Below, in pieces: positions 40,724-48,849 of a stretch of 64,000 nt of DNA. The translations under genes and the position numbers were made by a program. Positions within the stretch are counted from its first letter, which is position 1; the number at the start of each line of letters is the position of its first letter. The notes beneath the pieces are model-generated. The model saw nothing but the letters and a program-made list of their open reading frames with translations. It made no database searches and was not told the origin of the DNA. The DNA is from CAYLPU01 sp964385635 (lineage in GTDB: Bacteria > Chloroflexota > Anaerolineae > B4-G1), in contig CAYLPU010000005.1 in the NCBI GenBank assembly GCA_964385635.1, forward strand, positions 1 through 64,000, written 5' to 3'.

Positions 40724-41875
40724 CTACAGGGTTGTCCGCTCCACTTCCTCTCCTGCCCTCAGATAGATGCGCGCGACCCGTGGCAACAAGCCGGTAGTAA
40801 CCTCGTAGTTGATCGTCTCGGCCCAGCGGGCGACCTCCTCGGCCGGGATGTGCTCCTTCCCTTGCCGTCCTATCAGCACTACCTCGTCGTGCAACTGAAC
40901 GGCGGGGATATGGCTGACATCTACGACGAACTGGTCCATACACACACGCCCGACGATGGGTGCCCGCCGCCCGTGAATCAGTACCGCGCCCCGGTTGGAA
41001 AGAATACGATGGTAGCCATCACCGTAGCCGACGGGGATGAGAGCCACACGCGTGGGCTCGTTGGTGATGTACGTCCGACCGTAACTGATGCTGGCTCCGG
41101 TGGGCAGCGTGCGCACGCGGGCCACCCGGCTCTTGAGTGTCAGGGCCGGGCGCAGTGGAATGGCCGGCTCCACTTTGTCAGAGGGAGACAATCCATACAG
41201 GGCGATGCCGCAGCGCACCATGTCCAGCGCCATCTCCGGCAGATCGAGGGTAGTGGCGCTGTTGGACACGTGTTTGAGGGAAAACGTGAAGCCTGCTTCC
41301 TTCAACCTCTTCACTACGTCCACGTAGATGCTGAACTGATGGCGGGTGAAGGTCTTGTCGGCTAGGTCGGCCACGGCGTGGTGGGTGTATAGTCCCTCCA
41401 GTACCAGGCCCGGCAGGTTGCTCAGGAAGCGCGCGAAATCGAGCACTTCGCTGGGCAGCAGGCCATAGCGGCCCATACCGGTGTCCACTTTGACGTGGAC
41501 GGGCAGTGGTTTGCCTGCGGCCACCGCCTCCGCCGACAGCGATTCGGCCTGGGGCTTGCTGTTGACCGTCGGGGTCAGGTCCCAGTGCACGAGACGCTCC
41601 GACTCGACGGGCAGAGTATACCCCATGATGAGAATGGGCGCGGTGATGCCCGCCTGGCGCAGTTGCACGCCCTCCAGGGTGCGGTGCACTGCCAGGCGGG
41701 TGGCACCGCCCTCCAGCGCCGCCCGTGCCACGGGTGCAGCCCCGTGGCCATAGCCATTGGCCTTGACGGTGACCATCAACTCCGCTTTCCCTCCGGCGCG
41801 GGCCTTCAGGCCGGTGGCGTTGAAGGCGATGGCGTCCAGGTCAATCTCTGCCCAGGCTAGAACGTCTAGTTCCAT
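40724..41875 (-). CDS. alr: Alanine racemase
   Basis: 383 residues of normal length. The PLP lysine is in VTVKANGYGHGAAPVARAA near residue 38; the catalytic tyrosine of the second half is in the TGASISYGRTYI block, and the VCMDQFVVDVSH motif is present. It makes D-alanine for peptidoglycan. It stands as a single gene between the aapJ promoter and the liv operon terminator. Confidence 0.95.
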   Translation of the reverse strand: MELDVLAWAEIDLDAIAFNATGLKARAGGKAELMVTVKANGYGHGAAPVARAALEGGATRLAVHRTLEGVQLRQAGITAPILIMGYTLPVESERLVHWDLTPTVNSKPQAESLSAEAVAAGKPLPVHVKVDTGMGRYGLLPSEVLDFARFLSNLPGLVLEGLYTHHAVADLADKTFTRHQFSIYVDVVKRLKEAGFTFSLKHVSNSATTLDLPEMALDMVRCGIALYGLSPSDKVEPAIPLRPALTLKSRVARVRTLPTGASISYGRTYITNEPTRVALIPVGYGDGYHRILSNRGAVLIHGRRAPIVGRVCMDQFVVDVSHIPAVQLHDEVVLIGRQGKEHIPAEEVARWAETINYEVTTGLLPRVARIYLRAGEEVERTTL

Positions 41876-41917
41876 GCTTGCTCCTCAAGAACACAGATTG
41901 GTAGGATTAACGGATAG

Positions 41918-41955
41918 GCAAAAGCCCCCTGCCTAAGACGAGGGGGCTCTCTTGC
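41918..41955 (-). terminator. Rho-independent terminator of the second liv operon
   Basis: AGCCCCCT / AGGGGGCT core stem, extended by GCAA/TTGC outside, 10-base loop, TTTT on the minus-strand side, 36 bases after the livF stop. Confidence 0.8.
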
Positions 41956-41990
41956 ATCCTGGTGGGGCAAGGTGGCATCTTGTTCTACGC

Positions 41991-42725
41991 TCACCCGCCC
42001 AGGTAAGCCTTCTTCACCTCTGGATTGGCGGCCAGTTCCGCCGACGTTCCTTCCAGGACAATGTCCCCCGTCTCCAGTACGTAGCCACGGCTGGCCAACT
42101 TGAGGGCCATATTCGCGTTCTGCTCCACCAGCAGGATAGTCGTGCCCTGCGCGTTGATCTCCTTGATGGTGTTGAAAATATCCCGCACCAGGACGGGGGC
42201 CAGGCCCATCGAAGGCTCATCCAGGAGCATCAGCCGGCCCCGGGTCATCAGTGCCCGGCCCACGGCCAGCATCTGCTGCTCACCTCCGCTCAAGGTCTCA
42301 CCACGTTGCTGCTTGCGTTCCTCCAGCCGGGGAAAGATCTCGAACACCTGCTTGAGGTCTTTTTGGATCTGGGCCTTGTCCTTGCGGGCGTAGGTCGCCA
42401 GTCGGAGATTTTCCAGCACCGTCAGGTTGCCGAAGATACGGCGTCCTTCCGGCACCTGAGCGATGCCGAACTTGCTCACCACCTGGTGGGGCTGGTACTG
42501 AAGGAGGTTTTCCCCCTGGTACGTGATACTCCCGTCCACGACCTTCCCTCCTAGTTCCGCCACGTAGGGTATCTGGCGGGAGATGGTCATCAGCGTGGTG
42601 GACTTGCCGGCGCCGTTGGCCCCGATGAGGGTCACAATCTCCCCTTCGTCCACGTGGAAGGAGATGCCGTGCAGCGCCTTGATGTTGCCGTAATTCACTC
42701 GCAGATCCTTCACCTCAAGCAGCAT
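41991..42725 (-). CDS. livF: Branched-chain amino-acid ABC transporter ATPase LivF (second set)
   Basis: 244 residues: Walker A GANGAGKST, signature LSGGEQQMLAVGRALM, Walker B MLLDEPSMGLAP, LLVEQNANMALKLASRGYVLETGDIVLEG. Same family as the LivF at 3194-3907 but clearly diverged, so the two sets are old paralogues, probably with different substrates. Last gene of the livKHMGF operon, followed by a terminator. Confidence 0.95.
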   Translation of the reverse strand: MLLEVKDLRVNYGNIKALHGISFHVDEGEIVTLIGANGAGKSTTLMTISRQIPYVAELGGKVVDGSITYQGENLLQYQPHQVVSKFGIAQVPEGRRIFGNLTVLENLRLATYARKDKAQIQKDLKQVFEIFPRLEERKQQRGETLSGGEQQMLAVGRALMTRGRLMLLDEPSMGLAPVLVRDIFNTIKEINAQGTTILLVEQNANMALKLASRGYVLETGDIVLEGTSAELAANPEVKKAYLGG

Positions 42726-42788
42726 TAAAACGCCTCCTTGCCCAGGTGTTTAATCCGTTGATGTCCTGGAATCCGTGTTCTGCCAGCA

Positions 42789-43556
42789 TCAGAACACCTC
42801 CTCGCCCAGATAAGCCTCGATCACCCTGGGGTTATTTTGGATCTCCACCGGTGTGCCCTCGGCGATAGTCTCCCCGAAGTCAATCACCTTGATCCGCTCG
42901 CAGATGTTCATGATGACCCGCATCTGGTGCTCAATGATCCAGATGGTCAGGCCAAAGTCCTGGCGGATCTGCTGGATGAGAGCCATCAGTTCCCCGATCT
43001 CGCCGGGGTTCATTCCGGCCGCCGGCTCGTCGAGCAGAAGCACTCTCGGCTCAGTGGCCAGCGCCCGGGCGATCTCCACCCGTCGCTGTGCGCCATACGG
43101 CAGGTTCTTGGCTGCCTCTTGTGCGTGCCCCTCCAGGCCGAACACCGCCAGCAGTTCCAGCGCCTGCTCTTCGATCTCTTTCTCCTCTTTCCGATACCGC
43201 TGGCCGTGTAGGATCGAATCCAGCAGGTTGTACTTGACGCGAGAGGCGTGGGCGATGCGGATGTTGTCCAGTACCGTCAGTTCGTTCCACAACCGGATGG
43301 TCTGGAAAGTGCGCGCGACCCCTTTGGTCGTGATCTGATGGGGTTGCAGGCCGACCATGTTGTCGCCATTGAGCCGTACCTGACCCTCGGTCGGTTTGTA
43401 TGCCCCGGTGACCAGGTTAAAGATTGTCGTCTTGCCGGCTCCGTTGGGGCCGATCAGGCCAACCAACTCACCTTCTTCCATGTTGAGGTTGTAATCGTAG
43501 ACGGCCCGCAGCCCACCGAAAAAGTGGGTCAGATCCTTAATCTGAAGCAAGGACAT
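42789..43556 (-). CDS. livG: Branched-chain amino-acid ABC transporter ATPase LivG (second set)
   Basis: About 255 residues from the ATG at 43556, which has GAGGAGG upstream; a longer frame only adds sequence overlapping livM. Walker A GPNGAGKTT, LivG-type signature NLPYGAQRRVEIARALA, Walker B LLLDEPAAGMNPGE, switch region IIEHQMRVIM. The start lies 20 bases inside livM, indicating translational coupling. A copy of the TCCTGGAATCCG repeat lies in the spacer to livF. Confidence 0.95.
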   Translation of the reverse strand: MSLLQIKDLTHFFGGLRAVYDYNLNMEEGELVGLIGPNGAGKTTIFNLVTGAYKPTEGQVRLNGDNMVGLQPHQITTKGVARTFQTIRLWNELTVLDNIRIAHASRVKYNLLDSILHGQRYRKEEKEIEEQALELLAVFGLEGHAQEAAKNLPYGAQRRVEIARALATEPRVLLLDEPAAGMNPGEIGELMALIQQIRQDFGLTIWIIEHQMRVIMNICERIKVIDFGETIAEGTPVEIQNNPRVIEAYLGEEVF

Positions 43557-44580
43557 AACTTTCCTCCTCGGAACCGAAAATCTTGCGCAACCTGGGGAAG
43601 ACATCGCCTAGTTCCTTGCTGCCCATAATGCCGGAGGGACGGCGCAGCATCATCACCACGAGCAGCAGAGGGATGAGCACCCACTTGAACACCCCCAGGG
43701 GCCGCAGGAGTTCCAGCAGCAAGGTAAAGCCGATGGCGCTGATGATGGAGCCACTGATAGAACCCATCCCACCCAGGTAGACCATGACCATAACCTCGGT
43801 GGACTTGAGGATAGTGAACGTCCCTGGGTTGATGTACCCGCCGGGCCCGTGGGCGAACAGGCCGCCGGCCAGCCCGGCCAGCCCGCACGACAGCATGAAG
43901 GCGGTGACTTTGACACGCTTGGTGTTGACGCTCATCAATTCGGCCGCGATCTCGTCCTCGCGAATGGCTTCCACACCTTTGCCCAAAGTGGAGGACGTAA
44001 AGTTGCGGATGATGAGGATTGTGACGAGCATCCCGATGAACGTCCAGATGAGGAGCCACGGCACGTCGAAGACGTCGCCCATGCCATTCATCACCCGCTT
44101 CATGCCCACAAAGCCCCGGGGTCCGCCGATGACCTCCATGTTCTCGATACCGCTCTTGATGATGTAATTGACGGCCAGCGTGATGATGGCCAGGTAGTCG
44201 CCCCGGGTTCGGAAGGAGGGGATGGCCACCAGCAACCCTATCAGAGAGGCGGCGATAGCGCCGATGACCAGGGCCACGGGGAACAGCGGGATGGCCCAGC
44301 CGGCGGGAAGGACGGGCGGGCCGAACACTTTGTCATCGGCGAACAGCCAGACGGTCAGGATGCTGGTCACGTAGGCCCCCACGGCCATGAAGCCGGCGTG
44401 CCCGCAGGAGAACTCCCCCATGTAGCCGTTGATCAGGTTCAGGCTGACTGTCAGGATGATGTTGATGCCCATAAACAGCAGGACGAGTTGCCAGTAGTCG
44501 TTGAAGATACGCAACCAGGAGCCACCTATGGCCACCACGAAGAGAAATAGAACAGCCAGAGGTAGGTAGTATTTTCTCAT
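43537..44580 (-). CDS. livM: Branched-chain amino-acid ABC transporter permease LivM (second set)
   Basis: 347 residues, about nine membrane helices, EAA loop GKGVEAIREDEIAAELMSVNTKRVKVTAFMLS. Normal length for LivM, in contrast to the 577-residue one at 557-2290. Follows livH by 59 bases and overlaps livG. Confidence 0.93.
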   Translation of the reverse strand: MRKYYLPLAVLFLFVVAIGGSWLRIFNDYWQLVLLFMGINIILTVSLNLINGYMGEFSCGHAGFMAVGAYVTSILTVWLFADDKVFGPPVLPAGWAIPLFPVALVIGAIAASLIGLLVAIPSFRTRGDYLAIITLAVNYIIKSGIENMEVIGGPRGFVGMKRVMNGMGDVFDVPWLLIWTFIGMLVTILIIRNFTSSTLGKGVEAIREDEIAAELMSVNTKRVKVTAFMLSCGLAGLAGGLFAHGPGGYINPGTFTILKSTEVMVMVYLGGMGSISGSIISAIGFTLLLELLRPLGVFKWVLIPLLLVVMMLRRPSGIMGSKELGDVFPRLRKIFGSEEESYVLASD

Positions 44581-44639
44581 AATCTTCGTCTTCTCCTCTG
44601 TTCATCTAATAACTGGTGCGGTCTCATCGTATCAGGCCG

Positions 44640-45581
44640 CTAGACCTTCTGTCTTCTAGCCACGCCGAAGATGCCAGTTGGCTTGATGGTCAGGATCACC
44701 AGCAGAACGGTGAAGGATACGAGGTCACGATAGGTGGAGGACAGCCACTCGAAGCCGGGGACGCTGCCCAGGGCGACGACGAAAATCTCAATGAACGCCA
44801 GGAGGAACCCGCCCACCATAGCGCCTCTGACTTCCCCGATCCCACCTACTACGGCGGCAATGAAGGCTTTCCAGCCAATGATAATGCCCATGTCAAAACT
44901 GATGACGTGATAGGCCGAGCCGTACATGATGCCGGCCAGCGCTGCCAACGAGGAACCGATGATGAAGGTGACTGTGATGATGGCGTTTACCGGCACGCCC
45001 ATCAGAGGCACGGCGATCTTGTCGTAGGAGATGGCTCGCATCGCCATACCCCATTTGGTGCGGCGCAAGAATAACTCCAGGCCGACCATCACCACGATAG
45101 ACAGCCCGATGACGATGAGTTTGACGTTGGTAAAACTCACGCCTCCCACTGAGTATATTTTGGTCGGGATGAGTTCGGGGAACCCACGGTCGGCAGCACC
45201 CAACGTGGACAGGTTTAGATACTCCAGAAAGAGACCGATCATCAGGGCGGTGATAACCAGGTACAGGCGGTGGGCGCCTCGCTCCCTCAGAGGCCGGTAG
45301 GCTACCCGTTCGATCGTCACGCCTACTCCTGCTGTCAGGGCCATCGAGCCTACAATGGTCACTGCCAGGATGATCCACGCCGGTATGCCAGTTCCCAGAC
45401 CCAGCAGGAAGGCAGCGATGAAGAACCCGACGTAGGCGCCGACCATAAAAATGTCGCCGTGGGCAAAGTTGATCAGCAGCAACACGCCGTAGACCATCGT
45501 GTAGCCCAAGGCAATTAGAGCATAAAAACTACCCCACTGCAAGGCGTTGAGCACGTGCTGAAGGAAAGTGGCTAGTGCCAT
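44640..45581 (-). CDS. livH: Branched-chain amino-acid ABC transporter permease LivH (second set)
   Basis: 313 residues with eight helices; HVLNALQWGSFYALIALGYTMVYGVLLLINFAHGDIFM is the classic LivH N-terminus, and RRTKWGMAMRAISYDKIAVPLMGVPVNAI the ATPase-contact loop. It forms the channel with LivM. It follows livK after a strong hairpin. Confidence 0.94.
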   Translation of the reverse strand: MALATFLQHVLNALQWGSFYALIALGYTMVYGVLLLINFAHGDIFMVGAYVGFFIAAFLLGLGTGIPAWIILAVTIVGSMALTAGVGVTIERVAYRPLRERGAHRLYLVITALMIGLFLEYLNLSTLGAADRGFPELIPTKIYSVGGVSFTNVKLIVIGLSIVVMVGLELFLRRTKWGMAMRAISYDKIAVPLMGVPVNAIITVTFIIGSSLAALAGIMYGSAYHVISFDMGIIIGWKAFIAAVVGGIGEVRGAMVGGFLLAFIEIFVVALGSVPGFEWLSSTYRDLVSFTVLLVILTIKPTGIFGVARRQKV

Positions 45582-45628
45582 GTGTATCTCCTTGGTAAGT
45601 GGTCAGCCACCATTTTCTGGTGCTAGAA

Positions 45629-45660
45629 AGAGAGGGGCCTGAACTACAAGGCCCCTCTCT
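45629..45660 (-). terminator. Attenuating hairpin between livK and livH
   Basis: A perfect 11-bp stem AGAGAGGGGCC / GGCCCCTCTCT with a 10-base loop, followed by TTTCTAG on the minus strand. Probably partial termination that favours the binding-protein message. Confidence 0.7.
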
Positions 45661-45724
45661 AAACTATCCCCTCTCCAATCAAAGTTGGGAGAAGTAAAGG
45701 GCTGTCGAGGGGAGGTGTCCGTTC

Positions 45725-46897
45725 TTACGGACAGACCTGCTTATAGAAAGTGAAGGCTCCGCCCTTGATCTGGACGAGGACCGCACACTTGATGGGATCA
45801 CCCTCTGGGGTGAAGGTCATCTGACCCGTGATGCCGTCAAAGTTCTTGATCTGGCCCAGTGCGTCCCTCACGGCCGCTCGATCCTTGGCCAGATCGCCAC
45901 TCAGGCCACCGGTGTCCTTGATGGCCTGTATCACGAGGCCCATCGCGTCCCAGGTCAGGGCGGCCACGTCGCCGGGGATCTCGCCATAGTCGTTCGTATA
46001 CCGGTCAATGAACTCCTTTGTGGCTCCCGTCGCGCCCTCGGCGGCGTAGTGGGTGCTGAAGTACAGCCCCTCGCAGGCGTCGCCGCACAGTTCCAGCGTC
46101 TTGGGGTCGCCCCAGGAGTCAGAACCGAGGATGGGGAAGTCCAGCCCCAACTCTCGCGCTTGTTTGACGATCAGGGGGACCTCGTTGTAGTACTGGGGTG
46201 TGAAGAGGAATTCGGCGCCCGTGCCCTTGATCTTGGTCAACTGGGCGCTAAAGTCCGTGTCGCCGGTGGTGAAGCTCTCGTAGGCCACCACCGAGCCCGC
46301 CCCGTGGAGGTCCTCCCAGGCCGCCGTGAAGAATTCAGCCAACCCTTTGGGGTAGTCGGAGGCCACGTCGTACAGTACGGCTGCCTTGGTAAAGCCGAGA
46401 TCGTCGGTCGCGAAGTTAGCTGCCACCGGCCCCTGGAAGGGGTCGAGGAAGCAGCCGCGGAAGACCCAGGGCCGGTCCAGCGTGGTGTTGGGGTTGGTGG
46501 ACCAGGGACTGACCATGGGGGTCTCGTTCTCGTTGCACACCTCGCCAGTGGGCACGGCCTGCTTGCTGGACTGCGGGCCGACGATCGCCAGCACCATGTC
46601 CTGGGCGATCAACTTGGTCGCTGCCGCCGTGGCCGATTCGGCCTTCGATTCGTTGTCCTCTACGATCAACTCAATCGTGTACTTCTTGCCGCCGACATCC
46701 AGGCCGCCAGCGTCGTTGATATCCGCGACCATCATCTCGGCTGCGCGTTTGGATTGGGTGCCAACGTAAGCGATGTCGCCCGTCATTGGCACATCAAGCC
46801 CGATCTTGATCGTCTGTGCTCCTGCACCGCCACAACTGGTGAGAACAGGGACAGTTACGATCAAGGCTAAGACTATAAGCGTGACTTTCTTGAACAT
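45725..46897 (-). CDS. livK: Branched-chain amino-acid ABC transporter substrate-binding lipoprotein LivK
   Basis: 390 residues. Lipobox VPVLTSC near residue 22. The periplasmic-binding type 1 fold of LivK is clear: IKIGLDVPMTGDIAYVGTQSKRAAEMMVADINDAGGLDVGG, LAIVGPQSSKQAVPTGEVCNENETPMVSP, and TWDAMGLVIQAIKDTGG. First gene of its operon, with a strong AGGAGG site and a structured leader. The ligand is unknown. Confidence 0.94.
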   Translation of the reverse strand: MFKKVTLIVLALIVTVPVLTSCGGAGAQTIKIGLDVPMTGDIAYVGTQSKRAAEMMVADINDAGGLDVGGKKYTIELIVEDNESKAESATAAATKLIAQDMVLAIVGPQSSKQAVPTGEVCNENETPMVSPWSTNPNTTLDRPWVFRGCFLDPFQGPVAANFATDDLGFTKAAVLYDVASDYPKGLAEFFTAAWEDLHGAGSVVAYESFTTGDTDFSAQLTKIKGTGAEFLFTPQYYNEVPLIVKQARELGLDFPILGSDSWGDPKTLELCGDACEGLYFSTHYAAEGATGATKEFIDRYTNDYGEIPGDVAALTWDAMGLVIQAIKDTGGLSGDLAKDRAAVRDALGQIKNFDGITGQMTFTPEGDPIKCAVLVQIKGGAFTFYKQVCP

Positions 46898-46979
46898 GGT
46901 TGTCTCCTCCTTAGTGAATGAAACTAGCGGGACCTATTGATTGTACGGAAAACGGGGAAGTTAGTATATCTTATTTCGC

Positions 46980-46996
46980 GTTGCACCTCCTTTCCC
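46980..46996 (-). promoter_or_regulatory. Conserved AAAGGAGGTG leader element upstream of livK
   Basis: GGGAAAGGAGGTGCAAC, about 85-100 bases before the livK ATG and shared with the aapJ and gdhA leaders. A hairpin GGACTTC...GAAGTCC with inner GGTGT...ACACC lies just upstream in the RNA (47049-47008). Confidence 0.5.
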
Positions 46997-47081
46997 TATG
47001 GATCCTAGGACTTCGCTTGTCGGTGTAGTGTGGTTACACCTGGAAGTCCGCATCTTGACCAGATGCGTTCAATAAATACAG

Positions 47082-47109
47082 ATTATAGCATCTATTTGCC
47101 AAGCCGCAA
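47082..47109 (-). promoter_or_regulatory. Promoter of the livKHMGF operon
   Basis: Perfect TATAAT (47087-47082) with TTGCGG (47109-47104) 16 bases upstream. Implies a leader of about 180 bases. No coding frame is convincing in 46898-47158. Confidence 0.5.
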
Positions 47110-47158
47110 ATGCCCGCGAGCGCTTGCCGCCCGCTTCCATACTCCCACACCCCCACAC

Positions 47159-48328
47159 TCAACCGTGCCTTCTCACGAACCGGTGCAGTCGCTCCAATGC
47201 CTCCTCGATCTTCTCGTAGGCGGTAGCGTAGGAGCAGCGCACGTAGCCCTTCCCAGCCTCTCCGAAGGCACTGCCGGGTATCAGCGCCACCTTCTCCTCG
47301 TGCAGCAGCGTCTCGGCGAACTCGTTCCCATCCATCCCTGTCACCTCGATGGAGGGGAAGGCGTAGAAGGCACCCTGGGGCTCGAAGCACTTCAGTCCAA
47401 TCTCGTTCAGCCCGTCCACGATGAGGCGGCGGCGCCGGTCGTATTTGGCCACCATCTCCTGCACGTAGGGCTCCCCCTCACGCAGAGCCGCCAGGGCTGC
47501 GTATTGCGAGACGGTCGGCGCGCTCATGATCGTGTACTGGTGCACTTTGCGCATCATGCCCAGTATCTCAGCCGGGGCGGCGATGTACCCGATGCGCCAG
47601 CCGGTCATCGCGTACGACTTGGAGAAGCCCTGTAGCAGCACTGTGCGGCTGTACATCCCCGGCAGGCTGGGGAAGCAGACGTGCTCCACGCCGTAGACCA
47701 GCCGGTCGTAGATCTCGTCGGAGATGACCAGCAGATCGTTCTGTTTGGCGATGGCGGCGATCTCGTTGAGATTCTCGCGGCTCATCACCGCACCGGTGGG
47801 GTTGTTGGGGTAGCCGATCAGCAGCGCCTTCGTGCGGGGGGTGATGGCGGCTGTGATGGCCTCGGCCGTCACCTGGAAATCGTCCTCGACCGTCGTCGGT
47901 ATGATGACTGGCTTGCCCCCGGCGAAGATGACCTCCGGCGCGTAGGAGACGAAACAAGGGTGGGGGACGATGACTTCGTCGCCAGGGTCGAGCGTGGCGG
48001 CGAAGGCCAGGTAGAGCGCCTCGGAGACGCCGACGGTGACCAGTATCTCGCTGGCCGGGTTGTAGGTCTGGCCGTACATCCGGTCCAGGTGCTCGGCGAT
48101 AGCGCGGCGCAATTCCATCAGGCCGGAGTTGGAGGAGTAGTGGGTCTCTCCCCTCTTCAATGCCTCGATGCCCGCCTGCAGGATAGGCTTGGGGGTGTCG
48201 AAGTCAGGCTCGCCGATGCCCAGGCTGATCACGCCCTCCATCGTGGCCGCGATGTCGAAGAAACGACGGATGCCGGATGGGGGGACAGCGGTGATACGGT
48301 CGGAGACAAAGTTGCGAACGCGGTGCAT
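47159..48328 (-). CDS. Class I/II aminotransferase (aspartate aminotransferase-like)
   Basis: 389 residues. The PLP lysine is in LLQGFSKSYAMTGWRIGY; substrate and cofactor blocks include GIGEPDFDTP, YPNNPTGAV and SDEIYDRLVY, and the C-terminal VRCSYATAYEKIEEAL carries the carboxylate-binding Arg. Fits fold-type I subgroup I-gamma enzymes. It probably moves amino groups between glutamate and a keto acid, in keeping with the nitrogen-metabolism surroundings. GGAGGT lies before the ATG. Confidence 0.92.
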   Translation of the reverse strand: MHRVRNFVSDRITAVPPSGIRRFFDIAATMEGVISLGIGEPDFDTPKPILQAGIEALKRGETHYSSNSGLMELRRAIAEHLDRMYGQTYNPASEILVTVGVSEALYLAFAATLDPGDEVIVPHPCFVSYAPEVIFAGGKPVIIPTTVEDDFQVTAEAITAAITPRTKALLIGYPNNPTGAVMSRENLNEIAAIAKQNDLLVISDEIYDRLVYGVEHVCFPSLPGMYSRTVLLQGFSKSYAMTGWRIGYIAAPAEILGMMRKVHQYTIMSAPTVSQYAALAALREGEPYVQEMVAKYDRRRRLIVDGLNEIGLKCFEPQGAFYAFPSIEVTGMDGNEFAETLLHEEKVALIPGSAFGEAGKGYVRCSYATAYEKIEEALERLHRFVRRHG

Positions 48329-48400
48329 TGGGACCTCCTTGGTGTGTGAAACGTGAAAACGTCAAACGTGAAACGTCAAACGTGATGCGTGTGTTTTGTT

Positions 48401-48766
48401 TTACTCTTCGAATACGAGGTCCGAGCGTTCGTTCCAGATCAGTTCCGCGACGCCTCGGAACTGGTCTTTGACTGCCAGGGGAATGAAGACGATGCTTTTT
48501 CCCAGGCCGTTTCCCTTGTCTGTGTGATAGCGGGTGGGGGTCAGGTCGCCGGCGCGGTAGCGGGCGTACATCTGGCGGAGACTGGCCTGTGAGTCGGTGT
48601 TGTGGCAGTCCAGCAGGTTGGTGCCGACCAGCGCCTCGCCTCCCCTGGTGGCATAGTGCTCGATGGCCAGGTCATTCATGAAGACGATGCGGTACTCCTC
48701 GCCGGCGATAGTCACCGCCGTGCGCAGTCCGCCGAACAGTGCGCCTAGTTCTGCTTTGCTGATCAT
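48401..48766 (-). CDS. PAS-domain-like small protein
   Basis: 121 residues with a PAS-like pattern: GGLRTAVTIAGEEYRIVFMNDLAIEHYATRGGEALVGTNLLDCHN, then a short helix and a final beta sheet (KSIVFIPLAVKDQFRGVAELIWNE). It is a stand-alone sensor domain without an output domain; a ligand such as a cofactor is possible (conserved C-H-N after the loop) but not shown. It lies alone between the aminotransferase and the DUF362 gene. Confidence 0.65.
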   Translation of the reverse strand: MISKAELGALFGGLRTAVTIAGEEYRIVFMNDLAIEHYATRGGEALVGTNLLDCHNTDSQASLRQMYARYRAGDLTPTRYHTDKGNGLGKSIVFIPLAVKDQFRGVAELIWNERSDLVFEE

Positions 48767-48849
48767 TACTTATCCCGTATCCTTTCAATAAACTGTGGTA
48801 GGGGCAGGTCTTGTGCCTGCCCCAGATGGGTGACCACAAGGGTTCGCCT

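Noticed and set aside
41991..46897. Second liv operon as a recent duplication of the first
   Set aside because: The proteins differ throughout, the LivM lengths differ (347 versus 577 residues) and gene order relative to spacers differs, so they are old paralogues.
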